Positions 22,991 to 34,136 of a stretch of DNA of 64,000 bases are shown in pieces. Each line of letters begins with the position of its first letter. Position 1 is the stretch's first letter. Source of the DNA: Apodospora peruviana (taxonomy: Eukaryota; Ascomycota; Sordariomycetes; Sordariales; Lasiosphaeriaceae); the NCBI GenBank assembly GCA_033439685.1, contig JAUEDM010000001.1:7564001-7628000 (forward strand), in the 5' to 3' direction. The notes beneath the pieces were generated by a model that did no database searches, was not told where the DNA came from, and was given only the letters and a program-made list of their open reading frames with translations. The position numbers were made by a program, and so were the translations under genes.

Positions 22991-24414
22991 GATACTTACT
23001 GGCCCGCCGCCGGGAATAAGGTTTGAGTTTGTTGGAGACACTTGATGTTATTTGGACGCTGGCTTTGCTTTTGTACTTTCTGTTGGGAAAGCTTTGTTAA
23101 ACAAGCCCACTTGCCTCACAGCTCGAACTGGGAATTACCGCGAATTTTGATGGGGACTGGTTTTTTTTTATCGGGGTACGCTCGCTCGCTTGGTCTACCT
23201 CTTTATGAGCGGTTCCGTACCCCATCCATGAGGGGTGATGGAGCGAAGTTGGAAAATCTTCAACTTCTGCATAAGCATGATATAATTACGTATCTTTGAT
23301 GAGTGAGAGCCAGGCGAGCTCGGTATTATTATCAATATGTCGCTTTGGAAGTTACTGTAAATACCTACCTACCTACCTTAGATATGTCAACAGAAAAGCA
23401 AGAAGTTTGTAAGGCTAGGTACTCTTATCGTTCTCCGGTTGGCAAGCTCTTTCTACCTCTCTCATTGTATGGACTACCATCTCCGATAGGGCTCAAATTT
23501 CGCAGGACAGATAACATGTGTATTACACAATGCAAGAGTATCTGAGGTAAGCGCTCAGTGATGCCAATGCAGCTTTTAGTTCCGGAATAGGCATCCTACT
23601 CCTCGTGGGGATGGTGTGCGAGATAGGGTTACTGATATACCTATGGCCTTGCAGCAAAACCCGCCAACGCGTCTTTCATGCGACAGATATGTAAGAACCT
23701 TATTTCTTCCTCACTCAGTCCGACAAGAGCAACTTAACAACACCCCGACCAATGCCAGTCCGAGCAGCTCGTACTTCGGTGGATTGCCCCTTTTTTGAGC
23801 GATGGCTGATGCTCGAGTCAAAGCACTTCTTCTCACCTTAATATCTATCAAAAGGTGCGTATGCCAGGCAATTAACGGTCACCGGTACCTAGGTAGGTAT
23901 GAAAACGACTTGGAGCCAATAGGATAATATCGGGGAAAAAAATACATCACATGCGGAAATTGATCATTGTTCAGATCTCCATTAGAAAAATCATCACATC
24001 CCCGTACACCATTGTACGCACAGAAAATTCATATCGCTGTGGTTGCTTGGACAAAGACCCGACCGTTTATTGTCAAGATGCTGAAGGCGGGGTTCCGGCC
24101 GAATACGTAGAGCTGAGGTTTAGTGTTACACCGGAGGCGGAGGTGGATGGGCATAGAATTCCAGAAGTTCTCCAGATCAGCGTCGGATTAGGCAAGTTGC
24201 GGCTTTTGTTTCCATTCAGGTGTGATGGATGTCTGTCACTAGGTGCATAAACCACCTGTGGGGGAGTATCAATTGGCATGTAGGTTGCTATAACACATAT
24301 GCGTTGTATCCCTCTCACCCCTTCTTTTTTCGTACCTGTGTTTGTGGCCATAATAAACTCCGAGAAGGCCGAGAAGCAGACAAACAAATCGCAAACCTGA
24401 TCGTTCTTGTCACG
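22991..24414. other. Intergenic region upstream of the P450 gene
   Basis: This 1.4 kb holds no supported gene. A run of four TACC units lies at about 23363-23380 and GGTACCTAGGTAGGT at about 23885. The rest is promoter or leader sequence of the P450 gene or is unassigned. Confidence 0.45.
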
Positions 24415-26122
24415 ATGGAGAACCTGGTCGTCCTCGCCGCCGCCTGGGCTATAAATCGTGCCGGCTTGCTCCAAGCTAGTCCCATTGCCATTGGTGGCAA
24501 GACCTCATCTCCGGTTTCGTTCTTTTCATTTGCGATAATAGCCATAGCCATCAAGACGTGCCTCTCCATAGTCTGGAAGCTGTCGTTCAGGCGTCGGGCC
24601 GCCGTACTCGGCTGCGGCAACGCCCCGGTGTACCCGCACAAGGACCCCGTCCTCGGCATGGACGTCTTCTTGGAGACTTTGCGCCGGTTCAACGCCCACA
24701 CACTGCTTGAGCTCTTCCGGGAGCGCTTCGTGAAATACGGCAACACCTTTTACAGCATTGCTCTTGGAGGCTGGATTCTGAACACATGTGAGCCCGAAAA
24801 TATCAAGACCATTCTCGCCACCAAGATGGACGACTGGCCCATCGCCGGCCCCAGGCTGTATGCCGCTATTCCAATTTTAGGGTCAAAGAGCGTGTTTACC
24901 ACAAATGGACAGGTCTGGTATGTATACCTAGATAACCACCGCGAAGAGTTGACTGGCTGACCAATTCAAACCAGGCACGAGGCGCGGGCCATGATCAGAC
25001 CATCGTTTGTCCGGGACCAGGTAGCCGACCTCAAGTGCTTTGACCGTCATATCAGAAACATGATAGCGGCGGTGCCAAAGGATGGATCGACATTTGACAT
25101 GCAGAAGCTCTTGCTGGCCATGACGATGGACTCCTCCACCGACTTCATGCTGGGCTACTCAACCAACACACTGGTCAAGCATTCCGAGGACGCACAGAGG
25201 TTTCTAGAGGACTTTGACTATGCTGGTCGTGTGAGTGCATCAAACGCACGTCTGGGGGCGATTCTGACCTACATTCCGAATCGTGAGCTCAACGTAGCGG
25301 TGCGCAGAGTGCGGGCGTACCTGCGCTTCTACCTGCAGAAAGCCATCGCGGACAAGGCAGAGAAGAAGGAGAAAACCAAAGATCTTGATTACGTCTTTCT
25401 CGACGCGGTGCTCCAGTCGGGAAAATCGGAAGAACATATCATTGACCAGATCCTCTCCATCATCGTGGCGGGACGAGACACCACAGCCGCGGCCATGACG
25501 GCGACCTTTTATTATCTCGCTCGCGATCCTGCGGCGGTCGGAAAACTGCGAAAGGAGATTCAGCATCTTGGGGTAGAGAATCCCACGTGGGAGCAGCTGA
25601 AGAATTTGAAATATCTCAACAATTGTGTCAAAGAAGGTGTGTTGTGTTTCTTTTCTTCCGAGAGGCGACCTTGGACTGATGGGACCCCATACGTAGCCTT
25701 GCGACTCCTACCTCCGGTTGCAACAAACTCCCGAGCAGCGAACAAGGACACGGTTCTTCCCCGCGGCGGCGGTCCCGACGGGAAACAGCCACTTCTGGTT
25801 CCCAAGGGAACCGCGACCAGGTGGTCTCTGTACAGCTTGCAGCGACGGAAGGACATCTTCGGGCCCGACGCTGATGAGTTCCGCCCAGAGCGGTGGGATG
25901 ATCATGTCCGAGTCGGGTACGTAATCTTTTTCTCCGTGGGAAGCCAGCCTTCTATTTTGTTTCGTTTTGCCCTACCGTGATCAATATCTCTTTGCATACC
26001 TTATCTTTACACAGACACTACATGACGTGCGTGCAAGTGCTTTCTGCTGTGTATCCCTCACGACCTCGAACTGCAGCAGCTCCTGTAGTGATAAAAGGGG
26101 GAAAATGAGGCCCCCACTCACC

Positions 26123-26162
<40 letters not shown>

Positions 26163-26403
26163 AGGTACCGACTCTGAGCTGACGAGGGAATTGGATTCAA
26201 GATGGGAATACATTCCGTTTCACGGAGGCCCACGAGTCTGTCTGGGCCAGCAGTTCGCTCTCACGCAAATGGCGTACACGCTATTCAGGTTCTTCAAGGC
26301 TTTTCGGAGCATCGAGGCGCGGGAGAACGGATCGATGCTCATCAAGACGAATATTACCATTTCTTTGGCTGAAGGGTGCTTGATCGGCGCGACTCACGCC
26401 TAA
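24415..26403 (+). CDS. Cytochrome P450, CYP52-like
   Basis: The product is a haem-thiolate monooxygenase anchored in the ER. Its closest resemblance is to the CYP52/CYP539 group, members of which hydroxylate alkanes and fatty acids. Exons are 24415-24917, 24975-25636, 25697-25916 and 26202-26403 (528 residues). A membrane anchor lies at about residues 35-57. The oxygen-binding I-helix reads AGRDTT. The ExxR motif EALR is split by the second intron. FRPERW and the haem loop FHGGPRVCLG with its Cys ligand follow. The first junction restores WHEARAMIRPSF, the third restores GWEYIPFHGG, and both are family landmarks. The third intron (25917-26201) is unusually long for this genome and contains a (TCA)n run. 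An in-frame ATG further up at 24229 would add 62 residues without P450 character, so I prefer 24415. The substrate is not predictable. Confidence 0.92.
26123..26160. repeat. (TCA)n microsatellite in a P450 intron
   Basis: Twelve to thirteen perfect TCA units occupy the third intron of the P450 gene, about 40 bp upstream of its acceptor. Confidence 0.95.
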
Positions 26404-26925
26404 GAAGGAATATGGAGTGTAAATGGCATCGACGTCAGGGAATGGTATGTTGAGTCGGGTGGTTAATGGTGTAAATCTGATTCAGGGTACGTACATTGCT
26501 GTATTGTTCAAGCGTTGAAAGAAGAGCCAAGTAAATTCACCTATTCACACCGTTCGTCATCACTAACAAACCATAAATGTTATCACGGTGCCCTCGCCTC
26601 CATGGTGACACAAGATCGATTTTGGTTTCGAGGCATGAGACATCCCAAGCCTCTCTCCTCTCGCGCGGGTCCATCGACTGCAACGGCCGGGCGTACATGT
26701 ACGACAAGGAGAAGCCCCGTTCCCCTCTCCAATACGCAGGACGCGCGAAGGGGGCAAAAGCGATCACATCGTACTGCATCTCCTTGTTGGCTCAATAGCA
26801 CCTTTACTGCGAGGTGTCAAAAGGCACCATGTCTCAGCCACCAGATTTTTGCACCTCCTCTCTGCTCTTACCGCATGATGCTGTTTCGGGTAATATGCAG
26901 TCAGAAGCATCGGGGTAGGACATTG

Positions 26926-26957
<32 letters not shown>

Positions 26958-28445
26958 TACGTTGTCACAAGCGAGTCGGGTGAGAGTATACAGCACCAGC
27001 ACCAGCTGGAGTGGCAATCAATAAATTTAAAGGACTACATATCTAGCTTGGAGGTCTACGACTATCAAGAGCGGCTCGCGGCGCAGAAGAGAACCGGGAA
27101 CAAACATGCGGTATCCAAGCTGCTGGTATTCAACGACCACCGAACCATTGCTCAAGAATCGAGAGCGTACTTGAAGTGTGCCTCAACATGAGCTTTACTG
27201 TTACAAAAACACGGCCGTCTGCGTCATTATGTGGCCACGCGGCTGCTGTTGTTGATGCTGTAACATGTAGTCTACGAGCTACTGGTTCGCACACACATAC
27301 ACAGAGTTCACGCGCGGCCCTACACCACCCGTTTGCCTTTGTTTGTCTCTGCGACGATATCGATATGGTCAGTATGTTGGCAATCTGGATATGCAAAGAT
27401 ACTTGCTGACTCTACAGAGTACACGCGTTGACTGGGGATACACGAAAGGTGAGGGGGAAAGTTGATATCAATATAGCCTGCAGATGGACTGCATCCGTTG
27501 GGTATTAAAGGGTTCTTACCGGAAGTGCAGGTGTTTACTCCCGCCTGGCAGTCTTGGATTCAATCCGCCTTTACTCTTTTCTTGGTATACACAACACCAG
27601 AAAACTTGGAGAGAATGAGCTCAGCTTGCAGAACAGGGCAGATCCTTGCAGCTACCCGAGACTATCAAAACCGGGAGAGTTACTATTCGCGGCGGTCAAG
27701 TGTCAGGTCGCACGCGCGTGGGCATCTTGTCTTGCTTTTCCAGTCCTGGAGAAGCGAATGAAGGAGAGAAAGAAAGCAAATGTCCGGGTCTCTGCATCAT
27801 GTTAGTCAGACAGAAATCTCTGTTGTGTGCCTGAACATGTGTCTTTCGTCTCATCCAGATCACACATGGAAGGCGGGTCAACATCTGCAGTCTGAAGCTC
27901 TTCTGTCGTCCGGCCCATTGGCTCTTTGCCGTCTTCACTTTGTCCTATCATTTGTGACGGAAGACGACAACCACGACACCACACTCGTCAAACATTAGAC
28001 CTGGGTTGTCATCCACCGACCTTGGACCAAGGAAGAAGCTACGCGGCTGGTACAAGCGCATGGCAGACACCAACCGGGAGTGAACTTTGCTCTCAAGGAC
28101 GGACTAATTTCATATTTAATCCTCGACCATCCCAGCTCCCCGTGGTCGAAACTCTACTCCCCCGGCTAGTCCAACATAGCTAAGAACCCGGTGTCAACGT
28201 CGATTAGTGTCTCACGACTTTCCAATACGCCAAAGGGAGAATCGTCCTCCGAAAGCCTTTGCTGACGAGCATTGCAGTCGCTCAAGAAAGGTACCTTACC
28301 TACCGACCTGGTCCTCCAACCCTTGCCTCTTCAGACAATTGTCGTCCAAGGTCTGGGGATAGATGACTACCAGACACCTCATGACTTCTTCCAGCAGCAA
28401 CTGATCTTTTCTAACTAAGGACGACAATCAGATTCCGCCAAAAGA
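26404..28445. other. Intergenic region
   Basis: Two kilobases between the P450 gene and the small membrane-protein gene contain no supported gene. A (GTC)n-like run lies at about 26928-26960. Short frames present on both strands show no family features and largely mirror one another. Confidence 0.45.
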
Positions 28446-29089
28446 ATGGGTGGCTACGCAAGCGGCGGAGACGCCAACTACAACACAACGTCGACCAACC
28501 AGTCAAGCCGCCTGGGAGGCAACGATGGACCTCATCTGACGACGCCGGCCGAGATCGCCGTGATCGTGGCAACACTCGTCATCTTCATCGTCGCCCTCCT
28601 ACTCGTGCTCTACTGCCGCAAGCTTCAGGCGCGTCGCGACCTCGACCTAGAGAACAAGGCCCGCGTGATGCTCTCTACCACCCCGACTACTCCCCCGGCA
28701 GCAGGAACGGAGTCGATCGAACTCAAGGACGGCTTTGGGCCAACAGCAGAAGCACCGCCCAGTATCATCATGGGCCATCATACTACAACACCGAGCATAG
28801 AGTCTCGGCCTCTGACCTTGAACATCCCTTCGACGAAGGCGCCCCCCGAGAAGCAGGAGGCGGATAAGCAGCCTCTCTGGAGGTATATCCATTGGAAGGA
28901 CCCGTACAACACACCTTTGCCGCGTGTGCAGCCTCGTCATGAGGTTACAGGTAAGTTCGATTTATTTTCAGAGCTATCTGGACTATTTACCTTACATACA
29001 TGCCAACCACCCCTTAGACATAATACAATGGAACTTGACTAACCCCTGAGCTTACCTACTTAGATGAGAATAACCCCTTCCATGGATGA
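28446..29089 (+). CDS. Small single-span membrane protein, unknown function
   Basis: Two exons (28446-28950 and 29064-29089) encode 176 residues. I do not recognise a family. The N-terminal 34 residues are Gly/Asn/Ser/Thr-rich with two possible N-glycosylation sites. One strong membrane span follows at about 36-57 (within AEIAVIVATLVIFIVALLLV). A basic CRKLQARRD just after it favours an outside N-terminus and a cytosolic tail. The tail is Thr/Pro-rich, then carries a compact WRYIHWKDPYNTPLPRVQPR segment that looks conserved. The second exon adds only DENNPFHG and a stop. The GTAAGT donor and TTAG acceptor close the frame in phase. Without the intron the frame would end in unrelated sequence at 29042. 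The start is the first Met of the frame. Confidence 0.65.
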
Positions 29090-29998
29090 TGTTCTACCAC
29101 AAGACTTCTCACCAACAACAGCCGGCCTTGTCCACTTCTCGACACACGACCAACCTAACTGTTTCAGTTTTTCCTGTCTCTCTTCGCTCGCTACTATTTC
29201 CGATACTGCTATCATTAGACTTCGTTTTACACAACATGGGACCCGCCGTCCGCCTTAGCGATACCTTTCTGTCATAGCAACCTGCGACGCCGCCTGCAGT
29301 TTGGGTCTGATCTTGTTCCTGTTCATTTATTTATCGATACAACGGTATTTCTTTCCTTTGTATTAGTCTGTTGGTATCTAGGAGTTCGTTTATTTCTTTA
29401 TTTTGCCGGATAAAGTGGAGTACCGAAAAGATTTCGTGCTGGGTGGGAAAGGGAAGGGTCAAAACCGGCAGGGGGATAAATGTGAAGGCTTGGAGAGCCA
29501 CAATGAATCATCACAGGTTGTTGAATTCGAGAGGAAATAATACGAAACTCGATATCGATTTAATTAATGTTTTTCTGGACGATTTACCTATCAATAGGGA
29601 GGATTGAGAAGAGATCAGATGTTCTCATCGCCGGCGGTCGTTATTGGGCAAGAAACGTAAGTCGTGATGTTAGCGCACAAAGACATTTCAGAGTATACCG
29701 GCAGATAGATAGGTACCTATGTCAGCATACATCACATGTTGACTCCTGTCGCTCACAGAAACACCTAGATGCGTCTCAACTCCCTCCACCACGATACGGA
29801 TCCCCTCATGAAATGACTTGTATCATCATACGAAGTTGGATACACCCAAATTGCTTCTTAAGAAATGGACCGGGGAACACGCCTGAACCATAATACAACG
29901 CACTGTATCATCCATAGACATTAGATATGATCAGCCTACCTGTAACGCCGCAGAAAAGAATGCTACCGACCCCGGACACAAGGATATACATCCCGTCT
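29090..29998. other. Convergent intergenic region
   Basis: Between the small membrane-protein gene (+) and ATG29 (-) I see no supported gene, only AT-richer sequence and a palindromic ATAGGTACCTAT at about 29709. Confidence 0.5.
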
Positions 29999-31491
29999 TC
30001 ACTGTCGATTTGTGGACCTCGGAAGGTACCGGCTTCTAATCGCGTTCCCTATCGTGCTCATCCTGCTGCCGATACCGCCGTCCTGCATGCGACTAGCAAG
30101 CGCTTCTTCGAGAGCCGACTGGGTCACCGAAGCATCTAGACATGCATCCTGTTTTTCAGTAATCTGTTTTCATCTCATGCACCACAACGAAGAAAACCTT
30201 ACCGTCAAGGTCACTAAAACTGCTCCCCATACTAGGGGTCCCGTCGCTTCCCTCGCGCGACTTGCCCTTCTTGCTACCAGAACTTCGCCGGCCCGTCAGT
30301 TCAGCCGTCCGCCGCGGCGACAGTGGCCCAAGCGGCTTGCGGTCACCGGTAGGCCGCCTCGGTACCATGGCCGCCGAGCTGGTTGATGAGTCGGACGTCT
30401 GCGACTGGCGTATTTGCTCTCTGCTCTTCCCCGACGCTTTGGGCAAGCGTCGACCAAAATCACGCGCATCACCTCGCAGAGTAGCGCCCATATCTTGCCC
30501 GCCACCACCAGTGGAGGACGCGGAATCTTGCTGAGCCTTGAAGGGAAGAAAAGCGGGCTCGGCCTCTTCCTCGTCGTCGGCTCCATCTCCCCCTCCATCG
30601 GGGGGCTGAAAGCGGGGAGGGCGCCGTATGATGCGGCTCTCGACTGGGCTACTACTGCCGGACGATGACGATTCCTCAGTAGACAGCGTCGAAGACTCTG
30701 CGGGTCCGGGTGACAGCGGCGGTTCTGTTTCCTGAGCAGGTGAGCCCGGCGTGATGATGGAGAGCCTGCGGCGATGGGCATCACTCGGCCTCGCTGGAGG
30801 CTTGGCAGCAGCAGCAGCAGCAGCAGCAACCGTGTTCGCCGACGAATTCCGGGACACTTGGGGGCGTACCGGAAGAGCGGCGGCTTTCAAGGTCGGCGTC
30901 GCAGGGCGGTTTGTTGCGTCGTCTTTGCGCACCGAGAGCGCCGATGGAGCCCGGCCACCTCCTCCCGAGCCGTTCCCTCTCATCGCTTCCGCGATCGGAA
31001 ATCCGACGGGCGGCTCGGCACCGGGAATCGGCGACGGGGCCGAAGAGCCCTTGGCCGTAGCGACCTTGCGCATCTGCGCCCTAAGCTGCGATGTGTGCCG
31101 CTCGGTAAGATACGATACCATCTGGAGCAGAAACTCGACCGTCACGTCGAACTTGGCTGCTCTGATGAGCGCACAGTGTTAATACCATGGAGAAAACGCA
31201 GGCGGGATACACCACTTACAGCTCATTCCCTAGGTAAGTAGCACCAGTGTCAGTTGAGTTCACGAATATTGAAAAGGAAAAAGGACGAACAGTTAATCTC
31301 AGTCTGTGAAACGCCCGAAATGATGCTCCATAAGGCCTCAGAGTGCCTCTCGTCCCAGTTCACCTGATAAATGTTAAGTGATTTTGGCCCGCCAGAGTAA
31401 AAGCACAGTGTGAAGGACTTACCGGAGGCGGATCGACAAAGTCACCGCGATACAAGGGAAGGCGCACGTATACGTGATACCTTGGCTCCAT
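29999..31491 (-). CDS. ATG29: Autophagy-related protein 29
   Basis: Atg29 joins Atg17 and Atg31 (or their fungal counterparts) in the scaffold that starts autophagosome formation at the phagophore assembly site. Five exons in coding order are 31423-31491, 31291-31363, 31220-31229, 30203-31161 and 29999-30135, giving 415 residues. The conserved N-terminal domain (about 4-85) reads YHVYVRLPLYRGDFVDPPP, then VNWDERHSEALWSIISG, then EINWNELAAKFDVTVEFLLQ. The third exon is only 10 nt and supplies the middle of EINWNELAAK. The central 270 residues are disordered, rich in Ser and Pro with a poly-Ala run encoded by a GCT repeat. The last exon supplies the conserved end SVTQSALEEALASRMQ and RSRYLP. 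The reading phase closes exactly across all four introns. It is transcribed away from NUP53. Confidence 0.93.
31220..31229 (-). other. ATG29: 10-nt microexon of ATG29
   Basis: GGAATGAGCT is flanked by a CTAG acceptor and a GTAAGT donor. It completes a Trp codon, encodes Asn and Glu, and starts the Leu codon in the conserved motif EINWNELAAK. Skipping it would shift the frame. Confidence 0.85.
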
Positions 31492-32018
31492 GCCTTCCTT
31501 TGCGGCAAGTTCTGGCCTATCTTTCGATACCAGGGTGATACTTGTGTTGTGTAAGAAATGTTGTTGAGATGTGAGATGAGTTGCACCAGGCTGCAGGCGA
31601 ACGGGATGTCGCCTTAACAAAGCAGCCCCCAAGCTTCCATGCCTCGCGCTAGCCATGCACAATGGGTGGATCATGGATAAGATGATGCATGGTGCACAGG
31701 CGCTAAGCCGTATTACGTTAATCGGTAGTCTTACTAACTAGTAAAGCCGCTTTATGCATTAAAAGGAGTTTCTTTGTCAACCTGGCCCTGGTCAGTGGCA
31801 GTGGATCCTTCAGGCCGCTGTTCTGTTGCTGGGGCAGGCAAGCTCGCGCCGTGATCCGCAGGAAACCGCAGCCCAAAATTCGCGTCGCATTTCGACGAGA
31901 ACCCGACGACTTTTCACAGGTTCTCAAACCGCAAATCAACTTAAATAGAACACAGCTCCGAACTCATCATTGGTTCTCCGACTTGCCTCCTGCCAGTGCC
32001 CAACATCTGTCGCCCATC
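31492..32018. promoter_or_regulatory. Divergent promoter of ATG29 and NUP53
   Basis: These 527 bp lie between the two start codons and must carry both promoters. I see no clear TATA box or gene within them. Confidence 0.55.
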
Positions 32019-33388
32019 ATGGCCCCGTTAATTCTGCACAACGTCCCCGACGAGGAGCTTTATGTTGGCGACGACGGAATACAGAGACCTTATGCCATGG
32101 TTTTCCCACAGTGAGTCTCTCCGCCGTTTCTTGCTTGCCTCCCATCTCAGTTTGTCAATGATACTGACAATATCTTTGCAAACCAAACAGACAGGACGGC
32201 TCCTTCGGTCGCGCGAGGAAGACAGCTCCAGAGACAGGTTCCTTCGGCAAGTCCACACGACGATCGAGATCCAAAACCGGCACGCCGGCAAGGCGAGAAG
32301 ACCCGACCATCGCAGCGGCCGACAGAGTGTTTTCAAACTGGATTGCGACCCAGACCCAGGAGGAAACAACGGCTGCGGACGCAGTTTCGCGCAAGAAATC
32401 AATCATCAACACTCCCGAAGACGAGATAGTGCCCTCGTCGCAGATCCGCACCCAGCAGCAGCCGACCGAGGTGATGCTCAGAGGCTACCGCTCGGCGCAG
32501 CAACAATATGCCGCCATCAATCACTATGAGCAGCTTGCGGGCAGGATATGCGAGGACTACCCGCGTGACCCTCCGGTAGAGAGCCGGCGTTACAAATCCG
32601 AGCTTCGCGACCCGGCGTTCAGTAGACGACGGGCCCTGACGACGGAGGAGCGCGCCAAGGTCAACAAAGCTGATGGCGGCGAGCACTGGGTGAAGGTGAC
32701 ATTCGAGTCTGCCGAGGCGGCGGATTCGGCCATCTTTTCCTCCCCGCAGACCGTCCTCGGCCATATCGTCGTCGCGGAGCCGTATCACGGCATCCCCCCA
32801 AGCCGCGACGAAGCATTACCCGCAGAACCCTTGCCGGTCCACCGGTCTTCCAGTCACCGACGGCACAACAAAGCCCCGTCGGGCAGTTTTGTCCGAGCAG
32901 CCTATGCCACCACAATCGACAATAACGGCTTCGAATTTTCCCCTCCGCACTCACTCACGTCCTCACGCACAGCCGACACCACGACCGTCGCCTCAACCGC
33001 GGACACGGGCACGTTATCGTCAGAAACCGTCACCGGCACCGTTGTGAGGAACAACTTTGGCGGTGCTGCTGCTGTCGCTACTGCTACTACTACCGCCGCA
33101 ACGAAGGATAGCGATTTCTGCCGCGTCATCCCCACAGCACGGAAAGCTAGGCTCCTTCCGGTCGAGCAGGCGCTGCTCCCCGCGCCCTCGGTCGCGCAGC
33201 GCTTGCTCAACCATGTGCCGTTTCTGAAGTGGTTTAGCGGCGCCATGATCGGCAGCGAGATCCCGCGGACCGATACGGGCGAGTTTGACTGGGACAAGGC
33301 GAGTCTGTACTGGAAGATCATCTGCTGGCTGGATTTATGGTTTCGCTTGTTTGGTGGGGAGATTCTGAACGCGGACAAGGATGAGTGA
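32019..33388 (+). CDS. NUP53: Nucleoporin Nup53/Nup35 family
   Basis: Nup53 is a linker nucleoporin of the inner ring that touches the pore membrane. Exons 32019-32110 and 32191-33388 give 429 residues. The acceptor at 32190 is fixed by phase, because the next AG four bases on would break the frame. The N-terminal part is disordered and includes ADRVFSNWI. The Nup35-type RRM runs from about residue 125 to 240, with [20 protein letters not shown] at its start and [18 protein letters not shown] in its second half. A Ser/Thr-rich linker follows. The C-terminus ([20 protein letters not shown]) is an amphipathic aromatic helix of the kind that binds the nuclear membrane in this family. The RRM is predicted to dimerise rather than bind RNA. 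Confidence 0.82.
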
Positions 33389-34136
33389 AGTGAACCGCTA
33401 CCTACCTACCTGGTAACTTACCTTATTAAGTGGTATGCATGTTTCGTGGTACTAAAATCCTGGGGAATTGGGTTTTCCGGATGGAGGTTTGGGCGAGCAA
33501 GCGGAAGTGTGATGTAAATAATGGCACATGGTTTGATACGATACCACGCATACGCGCGTTGTCGTCTTCACTACCTTGGTTTTTGGTTGTAATGATTCAG
33601 ATATGAAGAGAATGCGGAAAAGAAACCTTGTAATGTTGATACCGTTAGCAGAGAGATATAGATCATGCTCATCCTAACTGAAACCAGCGCATATCCTCTG
33701 GTGGCTTCATACGTGCACTTGATGGTGGCTAGAAGGAAGAGTACCTAAATAAATAACGATATCCGTCTCCACAAAAACACAAGGCTGGAAAGGGGGTGGA
33801 GGTCGGATTCAAATGGTGCATACATGAGTACGGATAGAAGACAGCGGGATGGTAATACGGCAACCCAGATTCAAAGAGAGTTCAAAATAAGCATGAGCTC
33901 ATGAATGTATAGGGTAGGTTAATCACCTCTTCTCTACGCCCGCCCTGTCGCCTCCTGTCTGCAAAGACCAATAAGCAGGCTAACCCAGTATGTGTGGGGT
34001 ACCTGGGTAGGTAAGTCACAGTCTACTACTAATGACAATAGTAATATAATTCTAGTCTTCTCTAAGGAACCATTCCGTCTCGCTGCCACCCACCATCATT
34101 GAGCCCGTCTATAGATAGTACAAGCCTTTATTACAA
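33389..34136. other. Convergent intergenic region
   Basis: These 750 bp lie between the 3' ends of NUP53 and IVY1. CTACCTACCTACC lies about 10 bp after the NUP53 stop, and GGTACCTGGGTAGGTAAG at about 34000. No gene is seen. Confidence 0.5.

Noticed and set aside
25981..26182. Frames made of runs of Ser or Asp
   Set aside because: They are translations of the intronic (TCA)n microsatellite, not genes.
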